A stretch of 64,000 nt of DNA from Glebionis coronaria (lineage: Eukaryota > Streptophyta > Magnoliopsida > Asterales > Asteraceae): assembly GCA_025667525.1 (NCBI GenBank), contig JANFOE010000570.1, positions 186,001 through 250,000 of the forward strand, written 5' to 3'. The notes beneath the pieces are model-generated. The model was not told where the DNA came from. It made no database searches and was given only the letters and a program-made list of their open reading frames with translations. Positions 1 to 11,354 of the stretch are shown piece after piece (positions within the stretch are counted from its first letter, which is position 1; each line of letters starts with the position of its first letter). The position numbers and the translations under genes are program-made.

Positions 1-639
1 GGACCGGCTTTAAGCGCAGTCTAAGGGTTGAATAGTGTAGATTAGAACGCGACATTTAGCTTTGAGTCGGAAATTGGTGTAAGGGAATTGTGTACAATTT
101 TCTCCGCCTACAAGGTAGCTTGTTGATATAGTTAAATATCAAGTGCAGTAGGAATGAAGAGGTGATTCGTAGCCGAACTACTATAAAATCTTGGTGTCTT
201 GGTTTGATCGTTTCTTACTCTTTACTTACTTCATTGCAATTACTTACTTACTTGTGATTACTTATACAACGTTCATATTGTGTGAAAATTGATCTCATAC
301 ATTCTCAAATCATATAAGCCAACAAATAATTTTTTAAAACTAAATTTTAATTAGAAAACTATTCGACCCCCCTCCCCCACCCTCCCTCTAGTTTCTACAG
401 GTTTATTAAGTCATTATATGATTTAAAGAATGATCCCAAACTACGACATCATATTTTTTTTACAATATCATGTTACAATGTGGATTCAAAACTAATGTAT
501 GTATGTGTAGTCAATAGTAAATATGTACTGTTGTTTTTATTCATAGATGGTATACTTATCACTAGATGTGATAAAAGATGAATAAATCTACTAACGATAT
601 ATTGGAGTCAAGATTTAAAATTAACATCATTAGTTGTTG
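1..639. other. Non-coding flank, possible old LTR tail
   Basis: No gene is visible. The first 300 bases read like the promoter-proximal and 3' part of a copia-type LTR: a conserved-looking block, then CACTATAAAATC-like spacing around 180-190, then a T-rich stretch. This rests on resemblance only, since no partner LTR, primer site or target duplication is in view. The rest is AT-rich with a C-rich patch near 365-390. The Athila element that follows inserted into this sequence. Confidence 0.3.
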
Positions 640-644
640 GGTAT
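640..644. repeat. Left target-site duplication of Athila element
   Basis: GGTAT immediately before the 5' LTR is repeated exactly at 17412-17416. Five bases is the usual length for Ty3/Gypsy integration, and it fixes both element ends to the base. Confidence 0.93.
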
Positions 645-645
645 T

Positions 646-675
646 GATGAGACTGTTTTTATACATAGTCTCATC
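646..675 (+). repeat. Hairpin at LTR 5' terminus
   Basis: GATGAGACT at 646-654 is the exact reverse complement of AGTCTCATC at 667-675, a 9-bp stem with a 12-base loop starting one base inside the LTR. The same stem is perfect in the 3' LTR at 13176-13205, although the loop differs between the two. Confidence 0.85.
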
Positions 676-1995
676 GTCCAAATAGGGCTTAAAATGCATT
701 AAATATCATCAAAATACGCAAATATATGCTTGTGTTTGTTGCTTGTGTATTTTAGGTACGGATATTGAGAAAATGACAAAAGATCACAAGAAATCATGCA
801 AAAACGAACACGGGAAACGAACCCGCACAATGAACCAAGCCCTAATGAAGACTTTCCCAAGATCAACCCTTGAAGATTTAAGGAATTATGAAGAAGGGTC
901 CTCCAATATAGAAGAACTGACACTTTATACCCTTGTATCCTCATAATTACAAGTTTGGTCCCTAAAGTTTGTCAAAGTTACAAAAAGGACCCTTAACTTT
1001 GAAGATTTGGCAAGTTTAGCCCCTCAACAAATCTAAATTGTCAACCAATATCATCCACAAAGTCAAATACATCATGAAGTCCTTCAAAGTACAAGAAATG
1101 ACAAGTTTGGTGCTTTGAAAATCTCAAAATTACAAAAAGGACCCTCAACTTTCAACATTTGGCAAAAATGGTCCCTCAATCATCAAGACTTGGCAATTTC
1201 AGTCCTCCAAAATGTCAATTAAACATGTCTAGACCATTATCATTGAAGAAAATACCAAACCAGTCCTTCAAGAATGCAAAAATGGCAAGAAATACCCCTG
1301 AATTTACTTTATGAAACTTTTTGGGGAAAAAGTATGAAGTTTGAAACTTCATTAACAAAGGAAACGAATTTTGGGCTGGTTATTTACAAAGTGAAAAGAA
1401 GAAAGGAGTTAAGGGACTATTTCTGGCAGACAGCCATTCTTACCTAGACCAGTGAGTGGGTGACACCTGTCCCACTCACACTCTCCACCAATCACAAGCC
1501 TTCCTTCCTCCACCTCACAATCCCACTCACTAGGTTTAAGATTAAATTAATCTTGGCGCCTAAACAAGTTTTTAAACTTAATCCACCCCCAAAACAGATT
1601 AAAAACCTGTTCTTAGTGTTCTTCACACAATTTGGGTTTTTCTTCATCATTAACAATTAAGTGTTAAAACCTTCCAGAATGTTGATTAAGCTTCCCCTAA
1701 TCACATCCCAACCTTAATACTACTTGCCACATCACTCACTTGTCCCACACATGCCTCCCCTGCTACAAACAAGGGAAGAAGACAAACAGTAGGGCCACAA
1801 TCCAACGTCCCACATTCATGCTTACTTTCTAAGCATCTTATGAGCCATTTGATCACATCTTCATGCCAGCTATCACCACATACGTCCAAGAATCAGTCAC
1901 ATGAAGCTAATGAGTTCAAAATCCACAAGGGCAATTTTGGGACTTCATAACTAGGGTTTATGCATTTTTCAGCTTTCTTAGGACACATGTAAGGC

Positions 1996-2005
1996 TATAT
2001 ATAAA
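1996..2005 (+). promoter_or_regulatory. LTR TATA box
   Basis: TATATATAAA sits in the LTR. A small palindrome, GTCTCATTGAGAC, follows about 12-25 bases downstream, where transcription would be expected to start. This is the likely promoter for the genomic RNA and marks the approximate U3/R boundary. Confidence 0.6.
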
Positions 2006-4883
2006 GCCCTTAGGTCTCATTGAGACGTTTGCTTTTGATTTTTCCTTGTTCAAGTTTCTGTAAATCCCATTTTCAAAGTTAATGAAATTGAGTTTGAAAT
2101 CTTGAAGAAAAGTCATTGGCCAATCTTATTTACTGCTTTCTATTGTTATATGCTTGTTAGTTCTTGAAGTTCAAACCTGTTTTCCAAATAGGAGTGTGCA
2201 AAAGTTTGCACATTTTCTCATTTTCTTGATATTTTGCTAAGTCTTGTTCCAATCTTGGAATTCTTGGGCTATAGGGCTGATCATAGCATCCTAACTGAGT
2301 TGGTTAAGGTGTGGTGAGGCTTATAACTTGGGGATAATCAAGTGTGGGGTAACAAGTTTGCATCAATCAAGATTTTCAAAGTTTCTGATTTTTATGATAT
2401 TGTGCTTAACCCTTGTTCAATCTTAGCAGGCTTATTGTGGAAGCTTGTGCTTATTCTTGCTAGCACATAAGCTTAAAATTCGTGGGTGTGGATGTACATC
2501 CATGAGGTTTGCATACTTAATCTCAAAATCTGCTTAAATTGTGATTTTTGGTGATATTTGTATGAAACTTGTGTTCTTGTGAATTTTGTGGCTTGTTCTT
2601 GCTTGAATCTGTTTATCTTACTTGTTTTAGTGTTAATTGGTGCTTGGTTGGCCAGAAATCTCACTTTGCCTTTGAAAATTGTGATTTGGAAAAGTTAAAG
2701 GGGTGTTTGGGTCTACTGGTTTGTGCTTGCATCTTGTTATTGTGTTGATAGTTTGTGTTGTTTATGTTTAATACATGTTATACCTTTGTTTGAGAGTGTT
2801 TTGCTGCAAGTTTATGAGTTTGAAACCTTGAATCAAACAAATTGCTATATCTTGTTGAGTTGACTGATTTTTGACCTAAAATTTTGGGAAAACCTAGAGT
2901 TTATGCATGTTTAGGGATAAAAGCTGTTAAAACATCATTAATATAACTTGTTTGAAAGATTTGGAGTGTTGAAATTGGCTTGTGTGTCAAACACATCAGC
3001 AAAAGTAAAAACTGCATGTGTTAGTGTTCATCAGTAACCTTCATTGCTTGAATCTTGCTTAATTCTTTGAACCAGTGCATGAAACCTGTTTAGACTTGCT
3101 TATTGGAGTTTATAATAGCTTGTGTGTGCATTTGGTTGAATTTGGCTGGGTGATTTGTGCTAAAACTACTCATAAGTGCTTAACTGCTTATTGTTCATGT
3201 CTGTATCATGTCTGATGATTAATTGATTAAACTGTATCAATTGGGTGTTAGTGATTGTGTTATTTTTATTGTGATTGACTCCTTTTGATCCAAAGATCAT
3301 TTGGGTGCCTTTGTGAAATCTGAATCTCCAAAAAAGTCACTAAAGACAAAAAGTCAAAATAGTCAAGCAGTGGAAAAAGTTTCCACTGCTCAACATCCAA
3401 AACTAGCCCCTGCTAGTGCAAATTTGTCATCAGCTTATCAATAAGCTATTCTAGCTTATTCTGACTTGCAACAACTTATTTTTTGTAATAGGTCTTCATT
3501 ATTTGACCCATTTAAGTAAACTGGAGCTTATTGGACTTTGACTTTGACTTTTTACTAGAAAACCAACTTATTTGACTTTTAACATAAGTGCTTATTTGAC
3601 TTTCTAGCTTATTGAGTGTGCTTATTGAGTAGGTTTTTGATTATTAAGCTTAGTTTTGTCATAAGAAACATTTTGCAACTTGAATCAGCTTCTGAGGTGG
3701 TCTAGATCATAAAAACGACTATTTTGTCGTTTTGTGAATAAGTTTGTGAACTGGTTCTGGCTTATTAAGTTGGCTTATTTGAGATTTTTTTTTGTAGAAG
3801 TATTTGTTAGGTTAAAAGAAGCTTGTGTGTCAAATTTTAGCTTATGGCATCAGCTTATAGCTTAATGGGCTCAAAAGCTCATTAAGAATAAGCTGCTTAT
3901 TATAAGTTAGCTTATTTCACATTTTCAGCTTTTGGGCCTTTGGAAAAAGTTGTTTAAAATCAAATTTTGAGTCAACCTGAGCTTTTTGGGCTTATTTTGA
4001 ACACTTTTTCTTATTGGGCCTTAATTAAGCCCAATAAGGTTTTGTTTTGGGTTTGGCCCATTTTCTAGGCCCAATAGGGGTATTTAGGTAATTTCACTTT
4101 CATTTTTGAATTATTTAGGTTAAATTAAGCTAGTTTGCAAGTTTTTAGAATTTTTTATAATTTTTGGATTTTTAATATTATTTTAATATTATTTTATTAT
4201 TAAAAATTAAAAGTCTGATTTTCTAGTTTTTTATATTTTTCCTAGGTTCTAAACACTTAATTAGGATTTTTACAACTTTCCAAATATTTTTTAGGTCTCT
4301 TAATTATTTTCTATAATTAATTTAAGATTTTATTGATTTTAGGAGTTTTTAATTGTTTAAAAATAGTTTTAATTGGTTTTAAAATTTTGAAAAATAGTTT
4401 TTAGCTTAATTAGAGTATTTTTAAGGTTTACAAACTCTAAAATCTTGTTTAGGGCTTTTTAATAATTAATTTTGATTTTTAGGGCTTTAATTAGCATTAA
4501 AAAGTCATTATCTAATTAATTAAAAGGTTTTTGCAAGTTTTGATTTTTTGTAAACTCTTAGAATATTATTAGGGATTTTTGGTAATTTTTAGGAATTTTT
4601 AGGTTAAAATTTTAATTTTTGCACTTTTTACGACTTTACGTGTACGCCTTTTTAGAATTAGTTTAATCCGTCTTCATAACCGTCATTCTCTTCTAATCCC
4701 TTTTCTATTTTTCTTTCTCAAATATAATCACAAATTAATCCATATCATTACACACATAACACACTAGCCTCCTTGAGAACGAACTTAATTGGTCATTAGT
4801 GCTTGGTTTTCCTAATCCGACACTTAATACTTGCCACTTTTGCCACCCTTTTCCTAAAGGGTAGTAAAAACTCAACATCATTT

Positions 4884-4901
4884 TGGCGCCGCTGCCGGGG
4901 A
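4884..4901 (+). promoter_or_regulatory. Primer binding site (tRNA-Asp type)
   Basis: TGGCGCCGCTGCCGGGGA begins three bases after the 5' LTR. It matches the complement of the plant tRNA-Asp 3' end as I remember it, with one difference (GCTGCC where GTTGCC is usual). This is where minus-strand DNA synthesis would be primed. Confidence 0.85.
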
Positions 4902-5562
4902 GGCGTGTTGTGTTTTGATTTGGCATTGTTGTTTTTATACTAACCATAATTAGTATTTGTATTAGTAGCACTCTACTAATACGTATTATCGGTTTTCGGT
5001 TTTTGTGTGAATATTATTAATATATTGTATACGTAGAACAATAAATTCACAAGTACTCCAAATACGTGAGAAATCACAACCTTGACTTGGGAGGTCATTA
5101 CCCAATCATTGTATTCGAATCTCAAACCAAAGAAAAAGGCAAAAATAGATAAATACTTTCGTGAAGCTTAATCTTGAAAATACAAACTATAAGGTAGGTA
5201 TAAGGCGGATATTATAAAATATATCCTAAGGAAAAAGGCTCTTAAGTGCTTCGCGCCGCCTCGTTTCCCCGCTTGCTTGTGAGTATTTGATTGTGAGAGC
5301 TAATCGAGGGTTTTGCCGCCCAAAGTATTACTAAGTATCATATATATTTTCTTGGTTTCTATTGATTAAACCCTCTTGAACGTTTTGGTGTTCCACCAAC
5401 GTTCTAAAGTCATCGAAGGCGTTCACTTCACGTGATCGTTTTCATTCCTTGAGGCTTCTTTAATCGAGAGATTTGATTAAGGAGGAGATTTGTAGATTTG
5501 TGTCTACTTAATACATTTCACCAAAATCCAAAAGGTTAATACAATCAAAAACCACAAAAAAA
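4902..5562 (+). other. Athila untranslated leader
   Basis: About 660 bases between the primer site and the gag start, without a long open frame. This is a normal position for packaging signals, but none can be identified by eye. Confidence 0.7.
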
Positions 5563-8448
5563 ATGAAAAATACAAAACACCAAAAAGAATCTTCTTTGCC
5601 CGTCCCCTCGTTGTACGTGACGTTTATGCTAACTCGAAATCAAGCAAGACGTGCACGTAAACGAAAGAACAAAACTCCCACTCCGAACAATTCTAGTGAG
5701 GAGTCTCCTATTGACGAACCCATTGTAAGAGAAGCACCAACCATGGCGAATCGAACTATGATGGAGTTACTTCAAGCACCCACCGAGGGTTATGGAGAGG
5801 CTATTGTGATTCCCGCTATCCTTGCGGAGAATTTTGAGGTGAAAACGGGTTTGTTGTCGATGATCCAAAACAACAAATTCCGTGGTGATGAGAAGGACAA
5901 TCCACACAACCATATCCGCCAATTCAATCGTCTTACCGCTACTTGCAAGTTTAAGGATGTCTCTAACGACTCGATTAAGTTGATGCTTTTTCCGTATTCC
6001 TTAGCGGGGCCCGCTAAAATTTGGTTAGAGAAAGAGCCACCCAATTCTATATTGACGTGGAAGGATCTCGTGTCTAAGTTTGTGAACCAATTTTTTCCGC
6101 CCTCTAAGACTACGCACTTGAAAAACGAGATTTCAAAGTTTTCACAAGAATTTAATGAAAGTTTTTCAACGGTTTGGAATAGGTTTAAGGAAATGTTACA
6201 TGAATGTCCTCATCACGGTTTTTCCGATTTGCATCAAATTGACACGTTTTACAATGGACTTAATGATCATGAAAGGGATTATTTGAATGCCGACGCGGGT
6301 GGTAATTTTTTGTGTAAAACGGTTGAGGAAGCTTTGGTGATAATTGAAAATAGATCTAAGGTGTATAGTCCTCGTAGCACGTCTAGTGTTCGTAAGGCTT
6401 CGTATTCGGCTTCACCTTCTTTGTCTACTACCATCGATGCTTGCCAAATTGAGGCGAACTTGGAAAACAAGATTTTTGATAAGTTGAAAGGACTTTTGAT
6501 TGAGTTTAATGTTGGTGAACCAAGTGCTCCCGCTACGGCTAAAGCGGTTGAGGTTTCTTGCATATATTGTGGTGGAGGTCATGATTTCTCCGAGTGCATT
6601 ACCAACGGTGGTAACACTTCGAGTGCCTTCGCGGCCACGGGAAATTACAACCAAAACGGTCAAGTTTCCCGCTCTAATCAAATGACTCCATCGGGTTTTG
6701 GTTCAAATCAAAATGCTAACAACAACTATCGCAACAATCAAGTTGGTTTTAAAAACAATTACAACAAGGGAAACTATGGGAATCAAGGGGCTAATAATCA
6801 AGTTTCAAACAAAAATGATTTTCAAAATAACAACAAAAGTTTGCAAACATTGAAAGATCTTCCAAGTGAGTTTGTTGAATATGCTAGTGGGAATGATGCT
6901 AGGTTTGACAATATTCAAAGAGAAATCATTAGCCTAAGATCCGAGTTTAAGAACGACTTGAAGAAAGAGTTGAAAAATGAGTTAGCTAATGAACTTAAAA
7001 TCCACACCAACAAGATGGAAGGGAATGTCACTAGGTTGCAACAAAACCAACAAAAGATGGAACAAGGGCAACATGAGATTAAACAAGAGATGATTAAGGC
7101 CGAGAAAAGGCAAACCAAATCCGTATTGAGGCAATCTAATTTTGAAGATAAAATCTCGTCTATGTTTGACGCAATTATGTGTAAACCGTCGTCAAGTGGT
7201 CTTCCTAGCAACACCATATCCAACCCTAAGGGTGAGATGAAAGTGATTACCACACGTAGTGGTAAGACACTTAAGGAGCCGACTCCTCAACCAATTGCTC
7301 CTACGGAGGAAGCAATTGAGGAAGAACCCGAGGTGGTGGTCCAAAAGGAGCATGTCCCAATCCCACGAAGTACCGCTCATGCCACACCTACGGTTGACCC
7401 ATTACCATCATTGGAACCCGAGATTCCAAAGGCTATGCCTACCATGCCTCAACCCACACCACCTTTGCCCTATCCATCGAGACTTAGGAAGGAGAAACGT
7501 CAAGAGCGCGACAATTACCAATTTGAGCTTTTTATGAAAATGTTTCGTGATTTGCACCTTAATGTGAGTTTTGCCGATGCTTTGGTCATGATGCCTCGAT
7601 TTGCCGCTAACTTTAAGAGTATGTTGAACAACAAGGAGAAATTGCACCAATTATCTAGTTGTTCGTCGGTTTATCTTAATCGCATACCTCAAAAAGTCGG
7701 TGATCCCGGTAAATTTTTGATCCCTTGTGCAATCCAAGATATGGAAGAATGCTTCGCCTTGGCCGATCTTGGTGATAGCATTAACTTGATGCCACTTGCA
7801 ATCTTCAAGTCGCTCAATCTTCCTAATCTTACTCCTTCACTAATGTCTATCGAGTTGGCCGACCATTCCACAATTCCCGCATGTGGTTTGGCGGAAGACG
7901 TTTTTGTGAAAGTGGGGAAGTTCTACTATCCCGTAGACTTTATCGTTGTTGATATCCCCACGGATCCTCAAGTTCCTCTCATTTTAGGTCGTTCGTTTTT
8001 AGATAAGTCTATGGCTTTAATTGATGTGCATGCTAGAAAGATCACCTTACGTTTCAACGACGAGGAACTTGTTATAAACGTAACTCAAAACTCTCAAATT
8101 TCTCATGTTTATTCCGTTGCAACCATAAACCTCGTTGATATGATTGACGTGGTTTGCGAGGAATTTTCACAAGAAGTTCTAGGTTTTGGTGATGAAGAAA
8201 CTAGTGGCAATCCCACTATGTTGGATCCAATTCTTGATAATTCGACACCAACCTTCACTCCTTTTGAAGGTGGTGGTTTTACGTTGGAAGAATGCAATGT
8301 TCCACGTACTTGTGACGAAGACCTCGACAACGATGAGGACTTCTCGATTATCAAGGATTTTCTTAACGATTTCCCATTTCCTCCACCCGAGGAGGTTATG
8401 AGTATCGAACCAAATCTTCACTTGAGGAACCACCTATCCTTGAGTTGA
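5563..8448 (+). CDS. Athila gag-protease polyprotein (961 aa)
   Basis: Encodes the capsid-type gag and the aspartic protease of the element. The first Met is at 5563. A retrotransposon gag domain covers about residues 110-235, with the conserved [12 protein letters not shown] and FFPP...KN stretches. A zinc knuckle, [13 protein letters not shown], lies at about 333-345; the C-x2-C-x3-H-x4-C spacing is, to my knowledge, usual for Athila. Asn/Gln-rich sequence and a Lys/Glu/Gln-rich, probably coiled-coil, segment (about 455-525) follow. The protease has its active-site motif at 735-739, reading DLGDS, where I expect DLGAS in relatives; the substitution may weaken or abolish activity. The frame ends at TGA 8446-8448, where relatives read on into reverse transcriptase. 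A one-base indel near 8411-8414 best explains the break. Identification is firm; activity is doubtful. Confidence 0.9.
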   Translation: MKNTKHQKESSLPVPSLYVTFMLTRNQARRARKRKNKTPTPNNSSEESPIDEPIVREAPTMANRTMMELLQAPTEGYGEAIVIPAILAENFEVKTGLLSMIQNNKFRGDEKDNPHNHIRQFNRLTATCKFKDVSNDSIKLMLFPYSLAGPAKIWLEKEPPNSILTWKDLVSKFVNQFFPPSKTTHLKNEISKFSQEFNESFSTVWNRFKEMLHECPHHGFSDLHQIDTFYNGLNDHERDYLNADAGGNFLCKTVEEALVIIENRSKVYSPRSTSSVRKASYSASPSLSTTIDACQIEANLENKIFDKLKGLLIEFNVGEPSAPATAKAVEVSCIYCGGGHDFSECITNGGNTSSAFAATGNYNQNGQVSRSNQMTPSGFGSNQNANNNYRNNQVGFKNNYNKGNYGNQGANNQVSNKNDFQNNNKSLQTLKDLPSEFVEYASGNDARFDNIQREIISLRSEFKNDLKKELKNELANELKIHTNKMEGNVTRLQQNQQKMEQGQHEIKQEMIKAEKRQTKSVLRQSNFEDKISSMFDAIMCKPSSSGLPSNTISNPKGEMKVITTRSGKTLKEPTPQPIAPTEEAIEEEPEVVVQKEHVPIPRSTAHATPTVDPLPSLEPEIPKAMPTMPQPTPPLPYPSRLRKEKRQERDNYQFELFMKMFRDLHLNVSFADALVMMPRFAANFKSMLNNKEKLHQLSSCSSVYLNRIPQKVGDPGKFLIPCAIQDMEECFALADLGDSINLMPLAIFKSLNLPNLTPSLMSIELADHSTIPACGLAEDVFVKVGKFYYPVDFIVVDIPTDPQVPLILGRSFLDKSMALIDVHARKITLRFNDEELVINVTQNSQISHVYSVATINLVDMIDVVCEEFSQEVLGFGDEETSGNPTMLDPILDNSTPTFTPFEGGGFTLEECNVPRTCDEDLDNDEDFSIIKDFLNDFPFPPPEEVMSIEPNLHLRNHLSLS

Positions 8449-11354
8449 AAGATTTACCTCCTCATCTCGAATATGTCTATTTGGAGGAGGACGACAAGTT
8501 GCCGGTTATTATTGCGAAGGATCTTTCGAATGATGAAAAAACCGCACTCGTCGATGTTCTAAAGGACCACAAAAGGGCGATTGTGTGGAAGTTATCCGAC
8601 ATTAAGGGGATCGATCCCAAATTTTGTACCCACAAAATCTTAATGGAGGAAGATTTCAAGCCCACAATCCAAAGTCAAAGGAGGGTGAACCCCAAAATTC
8701 ACGACGTCATTAAAAAGGAGGTCCTTAAACTCCTTGACGCGGGAATGATTTACCCTATTTCCGATAGCCCTTGGGTGAGTCCTATTCATTGTGTCCCTAA
8801 AAAGGGAGGGATGACCGTTGTGCCAAACAATGCCAACGAGTTGATTCCCACTAGACTCGTGACCGGATGGAGAGTGTGCATTGACTATCGAAAGTTGAAA
8901 GAAGCCACTCGAAAAGACCATTTTCCCTTGCCCTTCATGGACCAAATGTTGGAGCGTCTTGCGGGAAACGATTTCTATTGCTTTTTAGATGGTTTTTCCG
9001 GTTACTTCCAAATTCCCATCGATCCTCGTGATCAAGAAAAAACTACGTTTACGTGTCCATATGGAACGTTTGCCTATCGTAGAATGCCATTCGGACTTTG
9101 TAATGCACCGAGAACCTTTCAAAGGTGCATGATGGCTATTTTTCATGATATGATCGAGAAGACGATGGAAGTCTTCATGGATGACTTTTCCGTGTTTGGT
9201 GATTCTTTCACTTCGTGTTTTTCGAATCTAGAGAGAATGTTGAAACGTTGTGAGGAAACCAACCTTGTGCTCAATTGGGAGAAATATCATTTTATGGTTA
9301 AGAGTGGAATCGTCTTAGGGCACAAGGTCTCGAAAACGGGGATTGAGGTAGATCAAGCTAAGGTAGACGTCATCGCCAAATTACCTCATCCCAAAACCGT
9401 CAAGGGAGTTAGGAGTTTCCTAGGCCACGCGGGCTTTTATCGTCGATTCATCAAGGACTTTTCAAAGATCTCTCGACCTATTACACATCTTCTTGAAAAA
9501 GAGGCACGTTTTGTCTTTGACGAAGATTGTGTACGAGCCTTTGAAATCCTTAAGAGGGAACTTACCGAAACTCCCATTCTTGTTGCTCCCAATTGGAACC
9601 TCCCCTTTGAACTCATGTGTGATGCTAGTGATTACGCTATTGGGGCCGTTTTGGGGCAACGTCATGATAAGCACTTCTTGCCTATTCACTATGCTAGCAA
9701 GACGATGACCGAGGCTCAACTAAAATACACTACAACGGAAAAGGAGTTCCTTGTCGTGGTGTATGCATTTGAGAAGTTCCGACCTTACCTCGTCTTGACG
9801 AAATGCATAGTGTATACGGACCATTCGGCTATTAAGTATCTTATGGCAAAGCAAGATGCTAAGCCTAGATTACTTCGTTGGATTCTCCTCCTTCAAGAAT
9901 TTGATCACAAAATCGTTGACAAAAAAGGAGCCGAGAATCTAGCGGCCGATCATCTTTCTCGTTTGGAAGATCCTCACCAAAGTGTTTACGAGCCCAAGGA
10001 AATCACCGAAACATTTCCGCTCGAAACACTTGGTGTAGTGAATTCTAAGCTTGATCCATCCACCCCATGGTTTGCGGATTTTGCAAATTACCATGCGGGT
10101 AACTTCATCGTTAAGGGTATGACGACTCAAGAAAAACGAAAATTCTTTCGTGACGTCAAGTTCTACTTTTGGAACGACCCTTACTTGTTTCGAACTTGTG
10201 CGGATCAAATCATCCGACGTTGTGTATTTGGTACCGAAGCTTCTAACATCCTTAGAGCTTGCCATGAGGGACCCACGGGTGGTCACCACGGTGCTAATCT
10301 CATGGCTAAGAAGGTGTTTGATGCCGGCTTCTTTTGGCCTACTATTTACCGAGATGCACAAGATCTTGTGAAGTCGTGTGATGCATGCCAACGACAAGGA
10401 AAAGCCTCACAAAAAGATGAAATGCCACAAAATATCATCCAAGTGTGTGAGATATTTGACGTTTGGGGTATAGACTTTATGGGGCCGTTCCCATCATCTC
10501 GTGGTAATAAGTACATCCTTGTTGCGGTTGACTACCTATCTAAGTGGGTGGAGGCCAAGGCCTTGCCCACCAATGATGCTCGTGTGGTAGTCAAGTTTTT
10601 GAAGCAATTGTTTTCTCGGTTTGGAACCCCTCGTGCTATCATAAGCGATCGTGGAACCCATTTTTGTAACGACCAATTTGAAAGGGTTCTAAGGAAATAT
10701 GGGGTTACACATCGGCTTTCTACGGCTTATCACCCACAAACGAGTGGGCAAGTCAAGGTTTCAAACCGAGCTTTGAAGAGGATTTTGGAGAGATCCGTGG
10801 GAGAAAACCGACAAACTTGGTCAGATAAGTTAGACGATGCTTTATGGGCCTTTAGGACCGCTCATAAGACGCCCATTGGGTGCACTCCCTATAAGCTTGT
10901 GTATGGAAAGAATTGTCATTTGCCTATCGAGTTAGAACACAAGGCTTATTGGGCCCTAAAGCATTGTAATGATGATATGGAGACCGCGAGAAAACACCAG
11001 AAAATGCAATTAAATGAATTGGATGAATTGAGGGATATTGCTTATGAAAATTCATTGATTTACAAAGAAAAAACTAAAAAGTTACATGATTCTAAAATTA
11101 AAAACCGGGTTTTTAACATTGGGGATCAAGTTTTGCTTTTTAATTCTCGCTTGAAAATCTTTTCCGGTAAGTTGAAATCCCGTTGGTCCGGTCCATTCAC
11201 CGTGACTCAAGTGTTTCCGTATGGGACCATCGAGCTAGCTCAAGATGATGGTCCTAACTTCAAGGTGAATGGACATAGGTTGAAGCACTACTTTGGCGGG
11301 GAAGTTCCATCCTTGAACTACCTCGACCAAGTCACCTTCCCCAATGATAATTAG
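8445..11354 (+). CDS. Athila RT-RNase H-integrase (pol), frame-separated
   Basis: Second half of the polyprotein, in a different frame from gag. The listed start is only a TTG at 8445; the frame is open further upstream, so this is a continuation rather than an independent gene. Reverse transcriptase spans about residues 100-300, with catalytic Asp182 ([11 protein letters not shown]) and FMDD at 244-247. RNase H follows at about 385-515 ([16 protein letters not shown], later TDHSAIKYL). The integrase zinc region has the His pair in [11 protein letters not shown] and the Cys pair in CDACQ. The integrase core has Asp in WGIDFMGPF and in SDRGTHF. The third catalytic residue, 36 positions after the second Asp, is Lys771 (codon AAG at 10755) instead of Glu, so strand transfer should be dead. 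No chromodomain follows; the frame ends at TAG 11352. Confidence 0.92.
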   Translation: MKDLPPHLEYVYLEEDDKLPVIIAKDLSNDEKTALVDVLKDHKRAIVWKLSDIKGIDPKFCTHKILMEEDFKPTIQSQRRVNPKIHDVIKKEVLKLLDAGMIYPISDSPWVSPIHCVPKKGGMTVVPNNANELIPTRLVTGWRVCIDYRKLKEATRKDHFPLPFMDQMLERLAGNDFYCFLDGFSGYFQIPIDPRDQEKTTFTCPYGTFAYRRMPFGLCNAPRTFQRCMMAIFHDMIEKTMEVFMDDFSVFGDSFTSCFSNLERMLKRCEETNLVLNWEKYHFMVKSGIVLGHKVSKTGIEVDQAKVDVIAKLPHPKTVKGVRSFLGHAGFYRRFIKDFSKISRPITHLLEKEARFVFDEDCVRAFEILKRELTETPILVAPNWNLPFELMCDASDYAIGAVLGQRHDKHFLPIHYASKTMTEAQLKYTTTEKEFLVVVYAFEKFRPYLVLTKCIVYTDHSAIKYLMAKQDAKPRLLRWILLLQEFDHKIVDKKGAENLAADHLSRLEDPHQSVYEPKEITETFPLETLGVVNSKLDPSTPWFADFANYHAGNFIVKGMTTQEKRKFFRDVKFYFWNDPYLFRTCADQIIRRCVFGTEASNILRACHEGPTGGHHGANLMAKKVFDAGFFWPTIYRDAQDLVKSCDACQRQGKASQKDEMPQNIIQVCEIFDVWGIDFMGPFPSSRGNKYILVAVDYLSKWVEAKALPTNDARVVVKFLKQLFSRFGTPRAIISDRGTHFCNDQFERVLRKYGVTHRLSTAYHPQTSGQVKVSNRALKRILERSVGENRQTWSDKLDDALWAFRTAHKTPIGCTPYKLVYGKNCHLPIELEHKAYWALKHCNDDMETARKHQKMQLNELDELRDIAYENSLIYKEKTKKLHDSKIKNRVFNIGDQVLLFNSRLKIFSGKLKSRWSGPFTVTQVFPYGTIELAQDDGPNFKVNGHRLKHYFGGEVPSLNYLDQVTFPNDN

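Larger units (their letters stand above)
645..4880 (+). repeat. 5' LTR of Athila element
   Basis: 4236 bp, beginning TGATGAGACT and ending CTCAACATCA, matched along its whole length by the 3' LTR. The U3 part carries two diverged copies of a unit of about 100 bp (about 948-1030 and 1097-1185) with the shared words ACAAAAAGGACCCT and GGCAA. A TATA box lies near 1996. A 29-base near-palindrome at 4010-4038 has CTTATTGGG and CCCAATAAG arms. Long stretches after 3400 are rich in GCTTATT words. It holds no credible protein-coding frame. Confidence 0.95.

Noticed and set aside
5790..11000. Many open frames of 60-150 codons antisense or shifted within the Athila gag and pol
   Set aside because: They are shadows of the strongly coding sense frames and contain no domain of their own.
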